Positions 16,889-25,117 of a stretch of 64,000 bases of DNA are shown piece after piece; within the stretch, counting starts at the first letter, position 1, and each line of letters starts with the position of its first letter. Location: positions 1 through 64,000 of the forward strand of contig JAFAYQ010000025.1 of NCBI GenBank assembly GCA_019240215.1, in the 5' to 3' direction. The notes beneath the pieces are model-generated. The model was not told where the DNA came from and did no database searches. It saw only the letters and a list, made by a program, of their open reading frames with translations. Source of the DNA: Actinomycetota bacterium. GTDB lineage: Bacteria; Actinomycetota; Actinomycetes; Streptosporangiales; Streptosporangiaceae. Made by a program: the position numbers and the translations under genes.

Positions 16889-18043
16889 TTACCGGAGCAA
16901 CCGGGCGATCGCCTCGGCCATCGTCTGGGCCAGGCGGTTCTCGCCGGTGACGTTGGGGTGCTGGTGGTCGCCGACGTCGTACTCGGCCGCGATCCGGGCC
17001 GGGTCGGCGGCCGAGCGGATCGCCGCGTCGAAGTCGGCGAACTCAAGACCGGCGGCCCGGATCCAGTCGTTCACCTCGACCCGGATCCGTTCCCGGGCCG
17101 GGTCACCGGCCTGCTCGGGTGCCATCGGGGTGATCGTGGCCAGGATCGTCCCGAGTCCGGCCGCGGCCGCCCGGTCGATGAGCTGCTGGTAGGCGCCGAT
17201 CTGCTGGGCGGCCGAGGGCAGCTCGTCCAGCGGCGCGGCCTGCCCCGGCAGGCCGATGTCGTTGCTGGCGTGGGCCAGCACCACGTGGGTGACGCCGGCC
17301 GTCCCGAGCACGTCGTCGTCGAACCGGGACCGCCCCGACCGGCCCCAGGACGGGTGCCCCGGCGGGGCGTCGAACCGGAGCCGGTTGCCGGGGATGCCGC
17401 GGTTGACGACCGCGATCCGTTCGGCCGCGGGCAGCCGGGCGGCGGTGAGCTGGGGCCAGCCCATGGTGGTGATCGAGGCGCCCAGGCAGACGATGACCGC
17501 GCTGGCCTCGGGGCCGGCCACGTCGACGGCGCGCAGGAACGGCCCGCCGGACGGCAGCGACCAGCCGGTCCCGGCCGACGCCAGGCCGGTGCCGCTGGCG
17601 GGACCTGGGAAGTCGCGCGATCCCGCGCAGTCGCCCGGGGCCGACGCGCGCTGGAACCGGAACCCGTTGGCGGTCGCGTAGGGCGTCGGCGCGGGCAGGT
17701 AGAGGTCGATGATGACCTCGTCGCCGGGCCGGACGGTCAGCTCGACCGGGTCGGTCCAGCGCGACCGGCCGGCCGGGATCTTGGCCGCCGGCTGGCCGTC
17801 GAAGGCGACCTCGGCCACCTGGCCGCCGGCCGTGATCGCGCCCCGGCCGATCAGGACCGGTTCGTCCCCGAAGCGGTTGCTCAGCTCGACCCGGACGTAG
17901 CGGCCGCCGATGCTGGCGGGCACGGTCAGCCGGACGGTGACGTCGGCGAACGGCGGCTCCTCGTCGTCGCCGCGGAAATCGGTCATGGCCTGGGTCCAGG
18001 TCGCCCGCCAGCGCAGGCCGTCCCTGGTCGCGGGCGCGCTCAT
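16889..18043 (-). CDS. SGNH/GDSL-type esterase
   Basis: About 384 residues. The start is set at ATG 18043 because GGAGGGAG lies five bases before it. The N-terminal ~170 residues are a beta-rich domain (VTVRLTVPASIGGRYVRVEL) like that of secreted GDSL lipases, but no signal peptide is seen. SGNH blocks are I: CLGASITTMGW (GAS for GDS), II: RGIPGNRL, III: HASNDIG, V: GDHQHPNVTGENRLA (Asp and His). It is probably a carbohydrate or acyl esterase. The promoter carries two identical-pattern 15-bp palindromes at 18058-18097. Confidence 0.86.
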   Translation of the reverse strand: MSAPATRDGLRWRATWTQAMTDFRGDDEEPPFADVTVRLTVPASIGGRYVRVELSNRFGDEPVLIGRGAITAGGQVAEVAFDGQPAAKIPAGRSRWTDPVELTVRPGDEVIIDLYLPAPTPYATANGFRFQRASAPGDCAGSRDFPGPASGTGLASAGTGWSLPSGGPFLRAVDVAGPEASAVIVCLGASITTMGWPQLTAARLPAAERIAVVNRGIPGNRLRFDAPPGHPSWGRSGRSRFDDDVLGTAGVTHVVLAHASNDIGLPGQAAPLDELPSAAQQIGAYQQLIDRAAAAGLGTILATITPMAPEQAGDPARERIRVEVNDWIRAAGLEFADFDAAIRSAADPARIAAEYDVGDHQHPNVTGENRLAQTMAEAIARLLR

Positions 18044-18057
18044 CCCGGCTCCCTCCG

Positions 18058-18097
18058 TGGAACGTTGTTCCAAGGGCAATCTTGGAACGATGTTCCA
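18058..18097. promoter_or_regulatory. Pair of 15-bp palindromic operators
   Basis: TGGAACGTTGTTCCA (18058-18072) and TGGAACGATGTTCCA (18083-18097) are perfect 6-3-6 inverted repeats centred 25 bp apart. They lie directly upstream of the esterase ribosome-binding site. The shape suits a TetR-like or similar dimeric repressor. The cognate regulator is not adjacent. Confidence 0.7.
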
Positions 18098-18151
18098 GTC
18101 ATGTCAAGGGGATGACGCGGGCCGCCGCCCCGGGTAGGGGCAGCTGTAAAT

Positions 18152-18213
18152 GGAGACGAGGAGGGTGATGTCCCGGTGACGGTCAGCCGTGGACGGAGAC
18201 GAGCAGGGTGATG
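18152..18213. repeat. 19-bp duplicated 3' end of membrane-protein gene
   Basis: GGAGACGAGGAGGGTGATG at 18152-18170 recurs with one mismatch at 18195-18213. The second copy is the last codons of the gene ending at 18183, so the first looks like a duplicated gene tail in the intergenic gap. Confidence 0.6.
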
Positions 18214-18893
18214 ACCGCGAGGATCAGCGTGAGCCCGGCCCCGGACCCGTGGATGAGCACCCGCCGGGGCGGATAGCGCCGGCCGGTGGCGCCGGACGCC
18301 GCGACCGCCGCCAGCGCGTCCGCCTCAGAGCCCACGCCAGCCTTGGAGCCCCCGCCGACCTCAGCCTCCACATTGGTCTCAGCGCCCACATCAGCCCCGG
18401 AGCGCACACCCGCCCCAGAGACCTCACTGGTCTCGACGCCCCCGGCGGTCACCGAGGTCACAAGCACACCGGCGGCCCCGGGTGCGGCCGAGGTCTCCAG
18501 CCGCTCGGAGGTCGCGGCTGCCCGGGCGGCGGCCTGGCGGCGGTTGACCGTGAACCACGTCAGGCCGGCCGCGATCGTGACCAGCAGGACGCCGAACGAC
18601 ACCCACGCGAACGTGTGGTACTTGGTGGCTACGAACGCGATCCAGCTGCCGAGCCCGATGATGCCCAGGGCCGGGTGCATGAACTCCAGCAGCGGATGCT
18701 GGCCGGGCTGGACGGCGACCCGGGTGTGGGTGATCGGCGGCACCCGCGCACCGGCCGCCATCGCGTCCACCGCCGCCTGCGGGATGCCGCGCTCAGCGGG
18801 AGCGGGCCGCACCGGGGCCGTCGGCCGGGTGGCGAGCAGGAAGACACCGGCGCCCGCGGTGAAGATCCAGAGCAGCATGGCCGCGATATCCAA
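18183..18893 (-). CDS. Four-helix membrane protein with low-complexity insert
   Basis: 236 residues if started at TTG 18893, which has GAAGGGAG at good distance; ATG 18878 is the alternative. Helix 1 is MLLWIFTAGAGVFLLAT, helix 2 HPALGIIGLGSWIAFVAT, helix 3 FAWVSFGVLLVTIAAGLTWF, helix 4 HGSGAGLTLILAVITLLV. His residues at the starts of helices 2 and 4 could bind a cofactor such as heme, but this is conjecture. Between helices 3 and 4 lies a ~90-residue Ala/Gly/Ser/Glu-rich low-complexity stretch (SEVSGAGVRSGADVGAET) that looks recently expanded. Divergent from the deaminase. Function unknown. Confidence 0.68.
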   Translation of the reverse strand: MDIAAMLLWIFTAGAGVFLLATRPTAPVRPAPAERGIPQAAVDAMAAGARVPPITHTRVAVQPGQHPLLEFMHPALGIIGLGSWIAFVATKYHTFAWVSFGVLLVTIAAGLTWFTVNRRQAAARAAATSERLETSAAPGAAGVLVTSVTAGGVETSEVSGAGVRSGADVGAETNVEAEVGGGSKAGVGSEADALAAVAASGATGRRYPPRRVLIHGSGAGLTLILAVITLLVSVHG

Positions 18894-18944
18894 TGGGGCT
18901 CCCTTCGTGCCGACCCTACAACCGCACCGGTAGCGTTGAGCACC

Positions 18945-19397
18945 ATGCAGGCGGACGCGGTCGACGCGAAGATGATGGATCTGGCGCTGCAGCAGGCCCG
19001 CGAGGGCCTGGCCCAGGGCGGCGTCCCGGTCGGGGCGGTGCTGGCGGCCGGCGACCAGGTACTCGGGGCGGGCCACAACCAGCGGGTCCAGCAGGGCGAC
19101 CCGGTCGCCCACGGCGAGATCTCGGCCCTGCGGGACGCCGGGCGGCGGCCCGGCTACGCCGGCACCACCATGTACACCACGCTGTCGCCGTGCGAGATGT
19201 GCTCGGGCGCGATCCTGCTGTTCCAGGTCCCCCGGGTGGTGGTCGGGGAGGCGACCACGTTCGCCGGTGACCTGGACTTCCTGCGCGGCCGCGGGGTCGA
19301 GGTGGTGCTGCTCGACGACCCCCGCTGCCAGGACGTGATGCGCGAGTTCCAGGAGCGCTACCCGGCCGTCTGGAGCGAGGACATCGGCGGCCGCTAG
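18945..19397 (+). CDS. Nucleoside/nucleobase deaminase (CMP/dCMP deaminase fold)
   Basis: 150 residues. Zinc ligands are in AHGE (His, catalytic Glu) and SPCEMCSGAI (two Cys, PCxxC). GVPVGAVLAAGDQVLGAGHN is the family N-terminal strand. It deaminates a cytosine-, guanine- or adenine-type base; TadA is less likely because the C-terminus (RCQDVMREFQERYP) resembles cytosine/guanine deaminases. The ATG at 18945 gives a near leaderless gene after TAGCGTTGAGCACC. The LysR gene converges on it, 19 bp away. Confidence 0.88.
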   Translation: MQADAVDAKMMDLALQQAREGLAQGGVPVGAVLAAGDQVLGAGHNQRVQQGDPVAHGEISALRDAGRRPGYAGTTMYTTLSPCEMCSGAILLFQVPRVVVGEATTFAGDLDFLRGRGVEVVLLDDPRCQDVMREFQERYPAVWSEDIGGR

Positions 19398-19416
19398 CTG
19401 AGCCGCCACCCGGCCG

Positions 19417-20355
19417 TCAGCTCCAGATCGTGACGTAGACCGGCGGCCGGAACTTCGACGGCGGCACCCCGCTGCCGGGCGAGCGCATCAGCTTCATCGC
19501 CTCCGGGGTGCCCAGGAAGTGCCGCATCGAGCCGGCGATGGCGGGCCGCCGTTCCCGCCGCAGCGTGGTCACGTACCAGGTGGCCTCCATCGGCGTGGCC
19601 GGGGTGTCGGCCACCTTGAGCTCACCGCGGCGGATCTGAGGGGCCAGCAGGTGCGCGACCCCGAGCGCGACCCCGGCCCCGCTGGCGGCGGCCGCCCAGG
19701 CGGCGGTGGCGTTGGGGAACACCCGGATCCGGTTCTCCGGCACCGCCAGCTTGGCCAGCAGCCGGCTGACGTCGCTGGCCGGGTCGGTGCCGGTCGGGTC
19801 GACCAGCCACGACCAGCTGGCCGGGCCGCCTTTCAGCGGATCGTGCGGGGAGGCGACGGGCACGATGTGGTAGCGGAACACCGGCTCGCAGACCAGCTCC
19901 TTGTCGGCCAGCAGCGGGCCGATGGCCATGTCGGCCAGCCGGTTCACCACCAGCACCGCCATCTCGTCTTCGGCCGCCACCCCGGCCGAGGCCTCGACCG
20001 GCTGGGCGAACCGCCGGGAGAAGGCGTCGGTCAGCGACCCGGCCACGAACTCCGCGAACGAACTGGTGGTGACCAGCCGCAGCTGCTCGGGCAGGCCCTG
20101 GCCGGCCCGCACCGCGGCCTGCGCCTCGGCCCCCAGCGCCACCATCTGCGATGCCACCGGCAGCAGCTTGACCCCGGCCGTGGTCAGCGACATCGTCGGG
20201 CCGCTGCGGGTGATCAGCTGGTCGCCCAGGTGCTGGCGGAGCGCGGTCAGAGCCTGGGAGACGGCGGGCTCGCTCACGTTCAGCATCTTGGCCGCGTCCT
20301 TGACGGACCCGAGCCGGGCCACCATCACGAACGCGCTGAGCTGAGTGAGCGTCAC
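19417..20355 (-). CDS. LysR-family regulator divergent from cox genes (CutR-like)
   Basis: 312 residues. The N-terminal HTH is TLTQLSAFVMVARLGSVKDAAKMLNVSEPAVSQALTALR (see LNVSEPAVSQAL), followed by a periplasmic-binding-like effector domain from about residue 90. It begins 91 bp from coxM in the opposite direction. This is the arrangement of CutR, the LysR activator of mycobacterial CO dehydrogenase genes, so the same role is inferred. GTG start at 20355. The effector domain has VTTSSFAEFVAGSLTDAFSR and GAGVALGVAHLLAP; no ligand can be deduced. Confidence 0.85.
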   Translation of the reverse strand: MTLTQLSAFVMVARLGSVKDAAKMLNVSEPAVSQALTALRQHLGDQLITRSGPTMSLTTAGVKLLPVASQMVALGAEAQAAVRAGQGLPEQLRLVTTSSFAEFVAGSLTDAFSRRFAQPVEASAGVAAEDEMAVLVVNRLADMAIGPLLADKELVCEPVFRYHIVPVASPHDPLKGGPASWSWLVDPTGTDPASDVSRLLAKLAVPENRIRVFPNATAAWAAAASGAGVALGVAHLLAPQIRRGELKVADTPATPMEATWYVTTLRRERRPAIAGSMRHFLGTPEAMKLMRSPGSGVPPSKFRPPVYVTIWS

Positions 20356-20397
20356 CTTCCGATCATGGGCCGGGTGGGCGAGATTGGCCAGGATTCT

Positions 20398-20411
20398 TAA
20401 GGCAATGCTTA
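20398..20411. promoter_or_regulatory. LysR-type binding box in cox divergent promoter
   Basis: TAAGGCAATGCTTA is an inverted repeat TAAG-N6-CTTA lying midway between the divergent LysR and coxM starts. It fits the T-N(11-12)-A pattern of LysR-type sites. Confidence 0.55.
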
Positions 20412-20446
20412 TCCTGCTCTTGCCCGGCTATGGCGCAGGAGGGTGA

Positions 20447-21340
20447 ATGCAGGTTCCGTCGCACGTCGAGTACGAGAAGGCGAAGAGCGTGGAACACGCC
20501 CTGGAGCTGCTGACCCGGTTCGGGCCGGAGGCGCGGGTACTGGCGGGCGGCCACAGCCTGATCCCGATGATGAAACTGCGGCTGGCGCAGCCGGAGACGC
20601 TGATCGACATCAACGGCATCAGCGGGCTGTCCCGGATCACGGTGGCCGACGGCGAGCTGCGCATCGGGGCGCTGGTCCGGCACGGCCAGCTGCTGGCCTC
20701 GGCGGTGGCGGCCGGGCACTTCCCGGTCCTGCGGGACGCCGAGCAGGTGATCGCCGACCCGATCGTGCGCAACTGGGGCACCATCGGCGGCTCGCTGTGC
20801 CAGGCCGACCCGTCCGAGGACCTGTCGGCCGCGTTCGGGGCGCTGCGGGCGATCGCGGTCATCCAGGGCCGCGACGGCTCCCGGCGGGTGCCGGTCCGCG
20901 AGTTCCACCTGGGCCCCTACGAGACCGTCGTCGCGCCCGCCGAGCTGCTGACCGAGCTGCGGGTGCCGATAGCCGGCGATGGGTCCGGCAGCGCTTACGA
21001 AAAGGTCTCACGGCGGGTGGGTGACTGGTCGATCGCGGCGGCCGGGGCGGTGCTCACCCTGAGCTCCGACGGCACGGTGACCGAGGCCGGTATCGGCCTG
21101 GCGGCGGTCGGGGCCGGCCACTTCGTGTCGACCGCGGCCGAGGACTTCCTGCGCGGGCAGCCCGCCACCGACGCCGTGTTCGGGCAGGCCGGGCAGGTCG
21201 CGGCCGAGCACTGCCAGCCGGCCGCCGACCAGCGCGGCCCGGTCGACTACAAGCGGCACCTGACCGGCGAGCTCACCACCCGGGCGCTGCGCCGGGCGGC
21301 TATCCGAGTCCGGGCCCGGGCCGGCGGGCAGACGGTCTGA
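20447..21340 (+). CDS. coxM: Aerobic CO dehydrogenase medium (FAD) subunit
   Basis: 297 residues. FAD-binding signatures are AGGHSLIPMMKLRL and NWGTIGGSLCQADPSEDLSA, as in CoxM/CutB, where FAD passes electrons from the iron-sulfur subunit to the quinone pool. The start MQVPSHVEYEKAKSVEHALELL and the ATG after AGGAGGG fit family length. It is the first gene of the M-S-L-D-E operon, one base from coxS. The M-S-L order is usual for form I CO dehydrogenase. Confidence 0.92.
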   Translation: MQVPSHVEYEKAKSVEHALELLTRFGPEARVLAGGHSLIPMMKLRLAQPETLIDINGISGLSRITVADGELRIGALVRHGQLLASAVAAGHFPVLRDAEQVIADPIVRNWGTIGGSLCQADPSEDLSAAFGALRAIAVIQGRDGSRRVPVREFHLGPYETVVAPAELLTELRVPIAGDGSGSAYEKVSRRVGDWSIAAAGAVLTLSSDGTVTEAGIGLAAVGAGHFVSTAAEDFLRGQPATDAVFGQAGQVAAEHCQPAADQRGPVDYKRHLTGELTTRALRRAAIRVRARAGGQTV

Positions 21341-21341
21341 C

Positions 21342-21815
21342 GTGGAGATCACGATGACGGTCAACGGGACCGAGTACACCCGTGACGTCGAGCCGCGGAT
21401 GCTGCTCATCCACTTCATCCGGGACGAGCTGGAGCTGACCGGCAGCCACTGGGGCTGCGACACCTCCAACTGCGGGGCCTGCGTGCTGTGGCTGGACGGC
21501 ACCCCGCTCAAGTCGTGCACGGCGCTGGCGGCGATGGCGAACGGCCGCGACATCCGCACGGTCGAGGGGCTGGAACGCGGTGGTGAGCTGGACCCGGTCC
21601 AGCAGGGCTTCATCGCCTGCCACGGGCTGCAGTGCGGTTTCTGCACGCCGGGCATGCTGATGACCGCCCGCTGGCTCATCGACCACCACCCGCACCCGAC
21701 CGAGGCCGAGATCCGCGAGGCCATCTCCGGGCAGATCTGCCGCTGCACCGGCTACGAGAACATCGTCCGGTCGGTCCGCTGGGCGGCCGAGCACCCGTCG
21801 GGAGCGGCCTCGTGA
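21342..21815 (+). CDS. coxS: Aerobic CO dehydrogenase small (2Fe-2S) subunit
   Basis: 157 residues with two [2Fe-2S] clusters. The plant-type N-terminal cluster uses Cys39, Cys44, Cys47 and Cys59 (CDTSNCGAC). The C-terminal cluster uses Cys98, Cys101, Cys133 and Cys135 (CGFCTPG, CRCTGYENI). It carries electrons from the Mo-Cu site of CoxL to FAD of CoxM. The GTG start at 21342 follows the coxM stop by one base. The stop overlaps the coxL GTG by 4 bp, indicating translational coupling. Confidence 0.94.
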   Translation: MEITMTVNGTEYTRDVEPRMLLIHFIRDELELTGSHWGCDTSNCGACVLWLDGTPLKSCTALAAMANGRDIRTVEGLERGGELDPVQQGFIACHGLQCGFCTPGMLMTARWLIDHHPHPTEAEIREAISGQICRCTGYENIVRSVRWAAEHPSGAAS

Positions 21816-24181
21816 GCACGGCCGAGCCGGACCCCCCGCTCGGTTACGGCTCGATGCGGCGCAAGGAGGACACAAGGTTCATCCGCGGCCAGGGCAGCTT
21901 CATCGACGACATCAAGCTGGGCGGCATGCTGCACGGCGCGGTGCTGCGCAGCCCGTACGCGCACGCCCGGATCCAGTCGATCGACGTATCGGCCGCGCAG
22001 GCCCATCCCCGGGTGCGGGCGGTCATCACCGGGGAGACCCTGGCCACCCGGGACCTGGCCTGGATGCCGACGCTGGCCGGTGACACCCAGGCCGTCCTGG
22101 CCACCGACAAGGTCCGCTTCCAGGGTCAGGAGGTCGCGTTCGTGGTGGCCGACGACCGGTACGCGGCCCGCGACGCGCTCGAGCTGATCGACGTCGAGTA
22201 CGAGCCGCTGCCCACGGTCATGGACGCCCGGCAGGCGCTGGACCCCGATGCGCCCGTCGTCCGGGACGACCTGGGCGCCAGCAACCACATCTTCGACTGG
22301 GAGTCCGGCGACGCGGCCCGGACCGACGAGATCTTCGCGGCCGCCGACGTGACGATCGCCGAGGACCTGCTGTACCCGCGGGTGCACCCGGCCCCGCTGG
22401 AGACCTGCGGGGCGATCGCCGACTTCGACCCGATCTCCGGCAAGCTGACGGTCTGGTCGACCAGCCAGGCGCCGCACCCGCACCGGCTGCTGTACTCGAT
22501 GGTGGCCGGGGTGCCGGAGCACAAGATCCGGGTGATCTCACCGGACATCGGCGGCGGCTTCGGTAACAAGGTGCCCCTTTATCCCGGATATCTGTGCGCG
22601 ATCGTCGGCTCGATGATCACCGGGCGCCCGGTCAAGTGGATCGAGGACCGGTCCGAGAACCTCATGAGCACCTCGTTCGCCCGCGACTACCACATGCACG
22701 GCGAGATCGCCGCCACCCGCGACGGGAAGATCCTGGCCGTCCGGGTTCGGGTGCTGGCCGACCACGGCGCGTTCAACGGGGCGGCCCAGCCGACCAAGTT
22801 CCCGGCCGGGTTCTTCGGCGTGTTCACCGGCTCCTACGACCTGCAGGCGGCCCACTGCCAGGTGACCGGGGTGTACACCAACAAGGCGCCCGGCGGCGTC
22901 GCCTACTCGTGCTCGTTCCGCATCACCGAGGCCGTCTACCTGGTCGAGCGGATGGTGGACATGCTCGCCTTCGAGCTCGACGCCGACGCGGCCGAGCTGC
23001 GGATGCAGAACCTGCTGCGGCCCGACCAGTTCCCCTACACCTGCGCGACCGGCTGGGTCTACGACTCCGGCGACTACACAAGCACCCTCCAGCTGGCGCT
23101 GGACAAGGCCGACTACACCGGGCTGCGCCAGGAGCAGGCGGCCGGCCGCGAGCGGGGTGAGCTGATGGGCATCGGCATCAGCTTCTTCACCGAGGCGGTC
23201 GGGGCCGGCCCGCGCAAGCACATGGACATCATGGGCCTCGGCATGGCCGACGGGGTCGAGCTGCGGGTCAACCCGGGCGGCACCGCGGTGCTGCGGATCG
23301 CGGTGCAGACCCAGGGCCAGGGCCACGAGACCACGTTCGCCCAGATCGTGGCGGAGGAGCTCGGCATCCCGCCCGACCGGATCGAGGTCGTGCACGGCGA
23401 CACCGACCAGACCCCGTTCGGGCTCGGCACCTACGGGTCCCGGTCCACCCCGGTGTCGGGGGCGGCCACCGCGGTGGCCGCCCGCCGGATCCGGGACAAG
23501 GCCCGGGTGGTGGCGGCCGCCATGCTCGAGGTGGCCACCGGCGACCTGGAGTGGGAGAAGGGCCGCTGGTACGTGCGCGGCGACCCCGACCAGGGCCGGT
23601 CGATCGCCGAGATCGCGCTGGCCGCCCACTCCGACCTGGAGCTGCCGGCCGGGGTCGAGGGCCAGCTGGACGCCAGCTGCGTCTACAACCCGCCCAACCT
23701 CACCTACCCGTGCGGTGCCTACGTCTGCGTGGTCGACGTCGACCCCGGCACCGGCAAGGTCGAGGTGCGCCGGTTCGTGGCGGTCGACGACTGCGGGGTC
23801 CGGATCAACCCGATGATCGTCGAAGGCCAGATCCACGGCGGCCTGGCCGACGGGATCGGCATGGCCCTGATGGAAGTGATCGCCTACGACACCCAGGGCA
23901 ACTGCCTGGGCGGCTCGTTCATGGACTACCTGCTGCCGACCGCGGTCGAGTGCCCGTCCTGGGAGCTGGGGGAGACCGTCACCCCGTCCCCGCACCACCC
24001 GATCGGGGCCAAGGGGGTGGGCGAGTCCGCCACCGTCGGCTCGCCGCCCGCCGTGGTCAACGCGGTCATCGACGCGCTCCGGCCGTTCGGGGTGCGGCAC
24101 GCCGACATGCCGCTGACCCCCGCCCAGGTCTGGCGGGCCACCCAGGGCCGCCCCCTGCGCACCGACCTGGCGCAATCGTGA
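21812..24181 (+). CDS. coxL: Form I aerobic CO dehydrogenase large (Mo-Cu) subunit
   Basis: 789 residues from GTG 21812. The active-site loop reads AYSCSFR at residues 364-370. AYxCSFR is the signature that separates true CO-oxidising form I CoxL from form II (AYxGAGR); Cys367 would hold the Cu ion. The usual residue at position x is Arg, here Ser366. The active-site Glu738 is in KGVGESATVGSP. Molybdopterin-binding segments include GGGFGNK and TQGQGHETTFAQI. The enzyme oxidises CO with water to CO2 and feeds electrons to respiration. The stop overlaps coxD by 4 bp. Confidence 0.94.
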   Translation: MSTAEPDPPLGYGSMRRKEDTRFIRGQGSFIDDIKLGGMLHGAVLRSPYAHARIQSIDVSAAQAHPRVRAVITGETLATRDLAWMPTLAGDTQAVLATDKVRFQGQEVAFVVADDRYAARDALELIDVEYEPLPTVMDARQALDPDAPVVRDDLGASNHIFDWESGDAARTDEIFAAADVTIAEDLLYPRVHPAPLETCGAIADFDPISGKLTVWSTSQAPHPHRLLYSMVAGVPEHKIRVISPDIGGGFGNKVPLYPGYLCAIVGSMITGRPVKWIEDRSENLMSTSFARDYHMHGEIAATRDGKILAVRVRVLADHGAFNGAAQPTKFPAGFFGVFTGSYDLQAAHCQVTGVYTNKAPGGVAYSCSFRITEAVYLVERMVDMLAFELDADAAELRMQNLLRPDQFPYTCATGWVYDSGDYTSTLQLALDKADYTGLRQEQAAGRERGELMGIGISFFTEAVGAGPRKHMDIMGLGMADGVELRVNPGGTAVLRIAVQTQGQGHETTFAQIVAEELGIPPDRIEVVHGDTDQTPFGLGTYGSRSTPVSGAATAVAARRIRDKARVVAAAMLEVATGDLEWEKGRWYVRGDPDQGRSIAEIALAAHSDLELPAGVEGQLDASCVYNPPNLTYPCGAYVCVVDVDPGTGKVEVRRFVAVDDCGVRINPMIVEGQIHGGLADGIGMALMEVIAYDTQGNCLGGSFMDYLLPTAVECPSWELGETVTPSPHHPIGAKGVGESATVGSPPAVVNAVIDALRPFGVRHADMPLTPAQVWRATQGRPLRTDLAQS

Positions 24182-25092
24182 GCGTTAAGATCGAGGAGAT
24201 GGAAGACCTCAGCCAGCGAGTTCCGGACGTCGCCACGCTGGCCGGCGCGCTGGACGGCACCGGATACCTGGCCGGCGACGAGCTGGCCACCGCGTTGTTC
24301 CTGGCGGTGCGGATGGGCCAGCCGATCCTGCTGGAGGGCGAGCCCGGCGTCGGCAAGACCGAGGCGGCCAAGGCCCTGGCGGCCGGGCTGGACACCCCGC
24401 TGGTCCGGCTCCAGTGCTACGAGGGCATCGCCGCCGCCGAGGCCCTGTACGAGTGGAACTACCCGCGCCAGCTGCTGGCCATCCGGCTGGCCGAGGCGAG
24501 CGGCGACGCGGTCCGCGAGGCCGACCTCTTCACCGACGAGTACCTGCTGGCCCGGCCGCTGCTGGCCGCGCTCGACCACCCCGGCCCGCGGCCCGCGGTG
24601 CTGCTGATCGACGAGATCGACCGGGCCGACGACGAGTTCGAGGCGTTCCTGTTCGAGCTGCTGGCCGAGTCGGCGGTCACCATCCCCGAGCTCGGCACCC
24701 GGCGGGCGGCGGTGCCGCCGGTGGTGGTGCTGACCTCGAACCGGACCCGTGACCTGCACGACGCGCTCAAGCGCCGCTGCCTCTACCACTGGATCGGCTA
24801 CCCCGAGCCGGAACGGGTGGCCGCGATCATCCGCCGCCGGGTCCCGGGCGCTTCCGGCACGCTGGCCGGGCAGGTGGCCGAGTCGGTCCGGCGGCTGCGG
24901 GACCTCGACCTGACCAAGCCGCCGGGCATCGCCGAGGCGGTCAACTGGGCGACCGCGCTCGGGGTGTTCGGCGAGACCGAGCTGACCGCGCCCGGGGTCG
25001 AGCGGACGCTGAGCACCGTGCTCAAGTACTCCGAAGACGAGCAGGCGGTCCGCCAGGCCGGCCTGGCCACCCTGATCGTCCCCGGTGACTGA
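24178..25092 (+). CDS. coxD: MoxR-family AAA+ ATPase, CO dehydrogenase maturation
   Basis: 304 residues from GTG 24178, or fewer from ATG 24199. Walker A is GEPGVGKT, Walker B is LLIDEIDRADDEFEAFL, and the sensor is VLTSNRTRDLHDALKRRC. CoxD is an AAA+ chaperone needed to build the Cu-S-Mo cluster on CoxL. It is translationally coupled to coxL. The following VWA gene is the standard MoxR partner. The stop is followed by a 19-bp tandem duplication that separates it from coxE. Confidence 0.92.
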   Translation: MSVKIEEMEDLSQRVPDVATLAGALDGTGYLAGDELATALFLAVRMGQPILLEGEPGVGKTEAAKALAAGLDTPLVRLQCYEGIAAAEALYEWNYPRQLLAIRLAEASGDAVREADLFTDEYLLARPLLAALDHPGPRPAVLLIDEIDRADDEFEAFLFELLAESAVTIPELGTRRAAVPPVVVLTSNRTRDLHDALKRRCLYHWIGYPEPERVAAIIRRRVPGASGTLAGQVAESVRRLRDLDLTKPPGIAEAVNWATALGVFGETELTAPGVERTLSTVLKYSEDEQAVRQAGLATLIVPGD

Positions 25093-25117
25093 GACCGGCT
25101 CCGGTGACTGAGACCGG
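25082..25117. repeat. Tandem duplication at the coxD-coxE junction
   Basis: The 17-bp string CCGGTGACTGAGACCGG occurs at 25082-25098 and 25101-25117, a 19-bp shift. Each copy contains the overlapping stop/start pattern GTGACTGA. Confidence 0.8.

Noticed and set aside
22538..24175. Long open frame antisense to coxL
   Set aside because: It mirrors a strongly conserved gene; its translation is Gly/Arg/Val/His-rich and lacks any fold. Long antisense frames are expected at this GC content.
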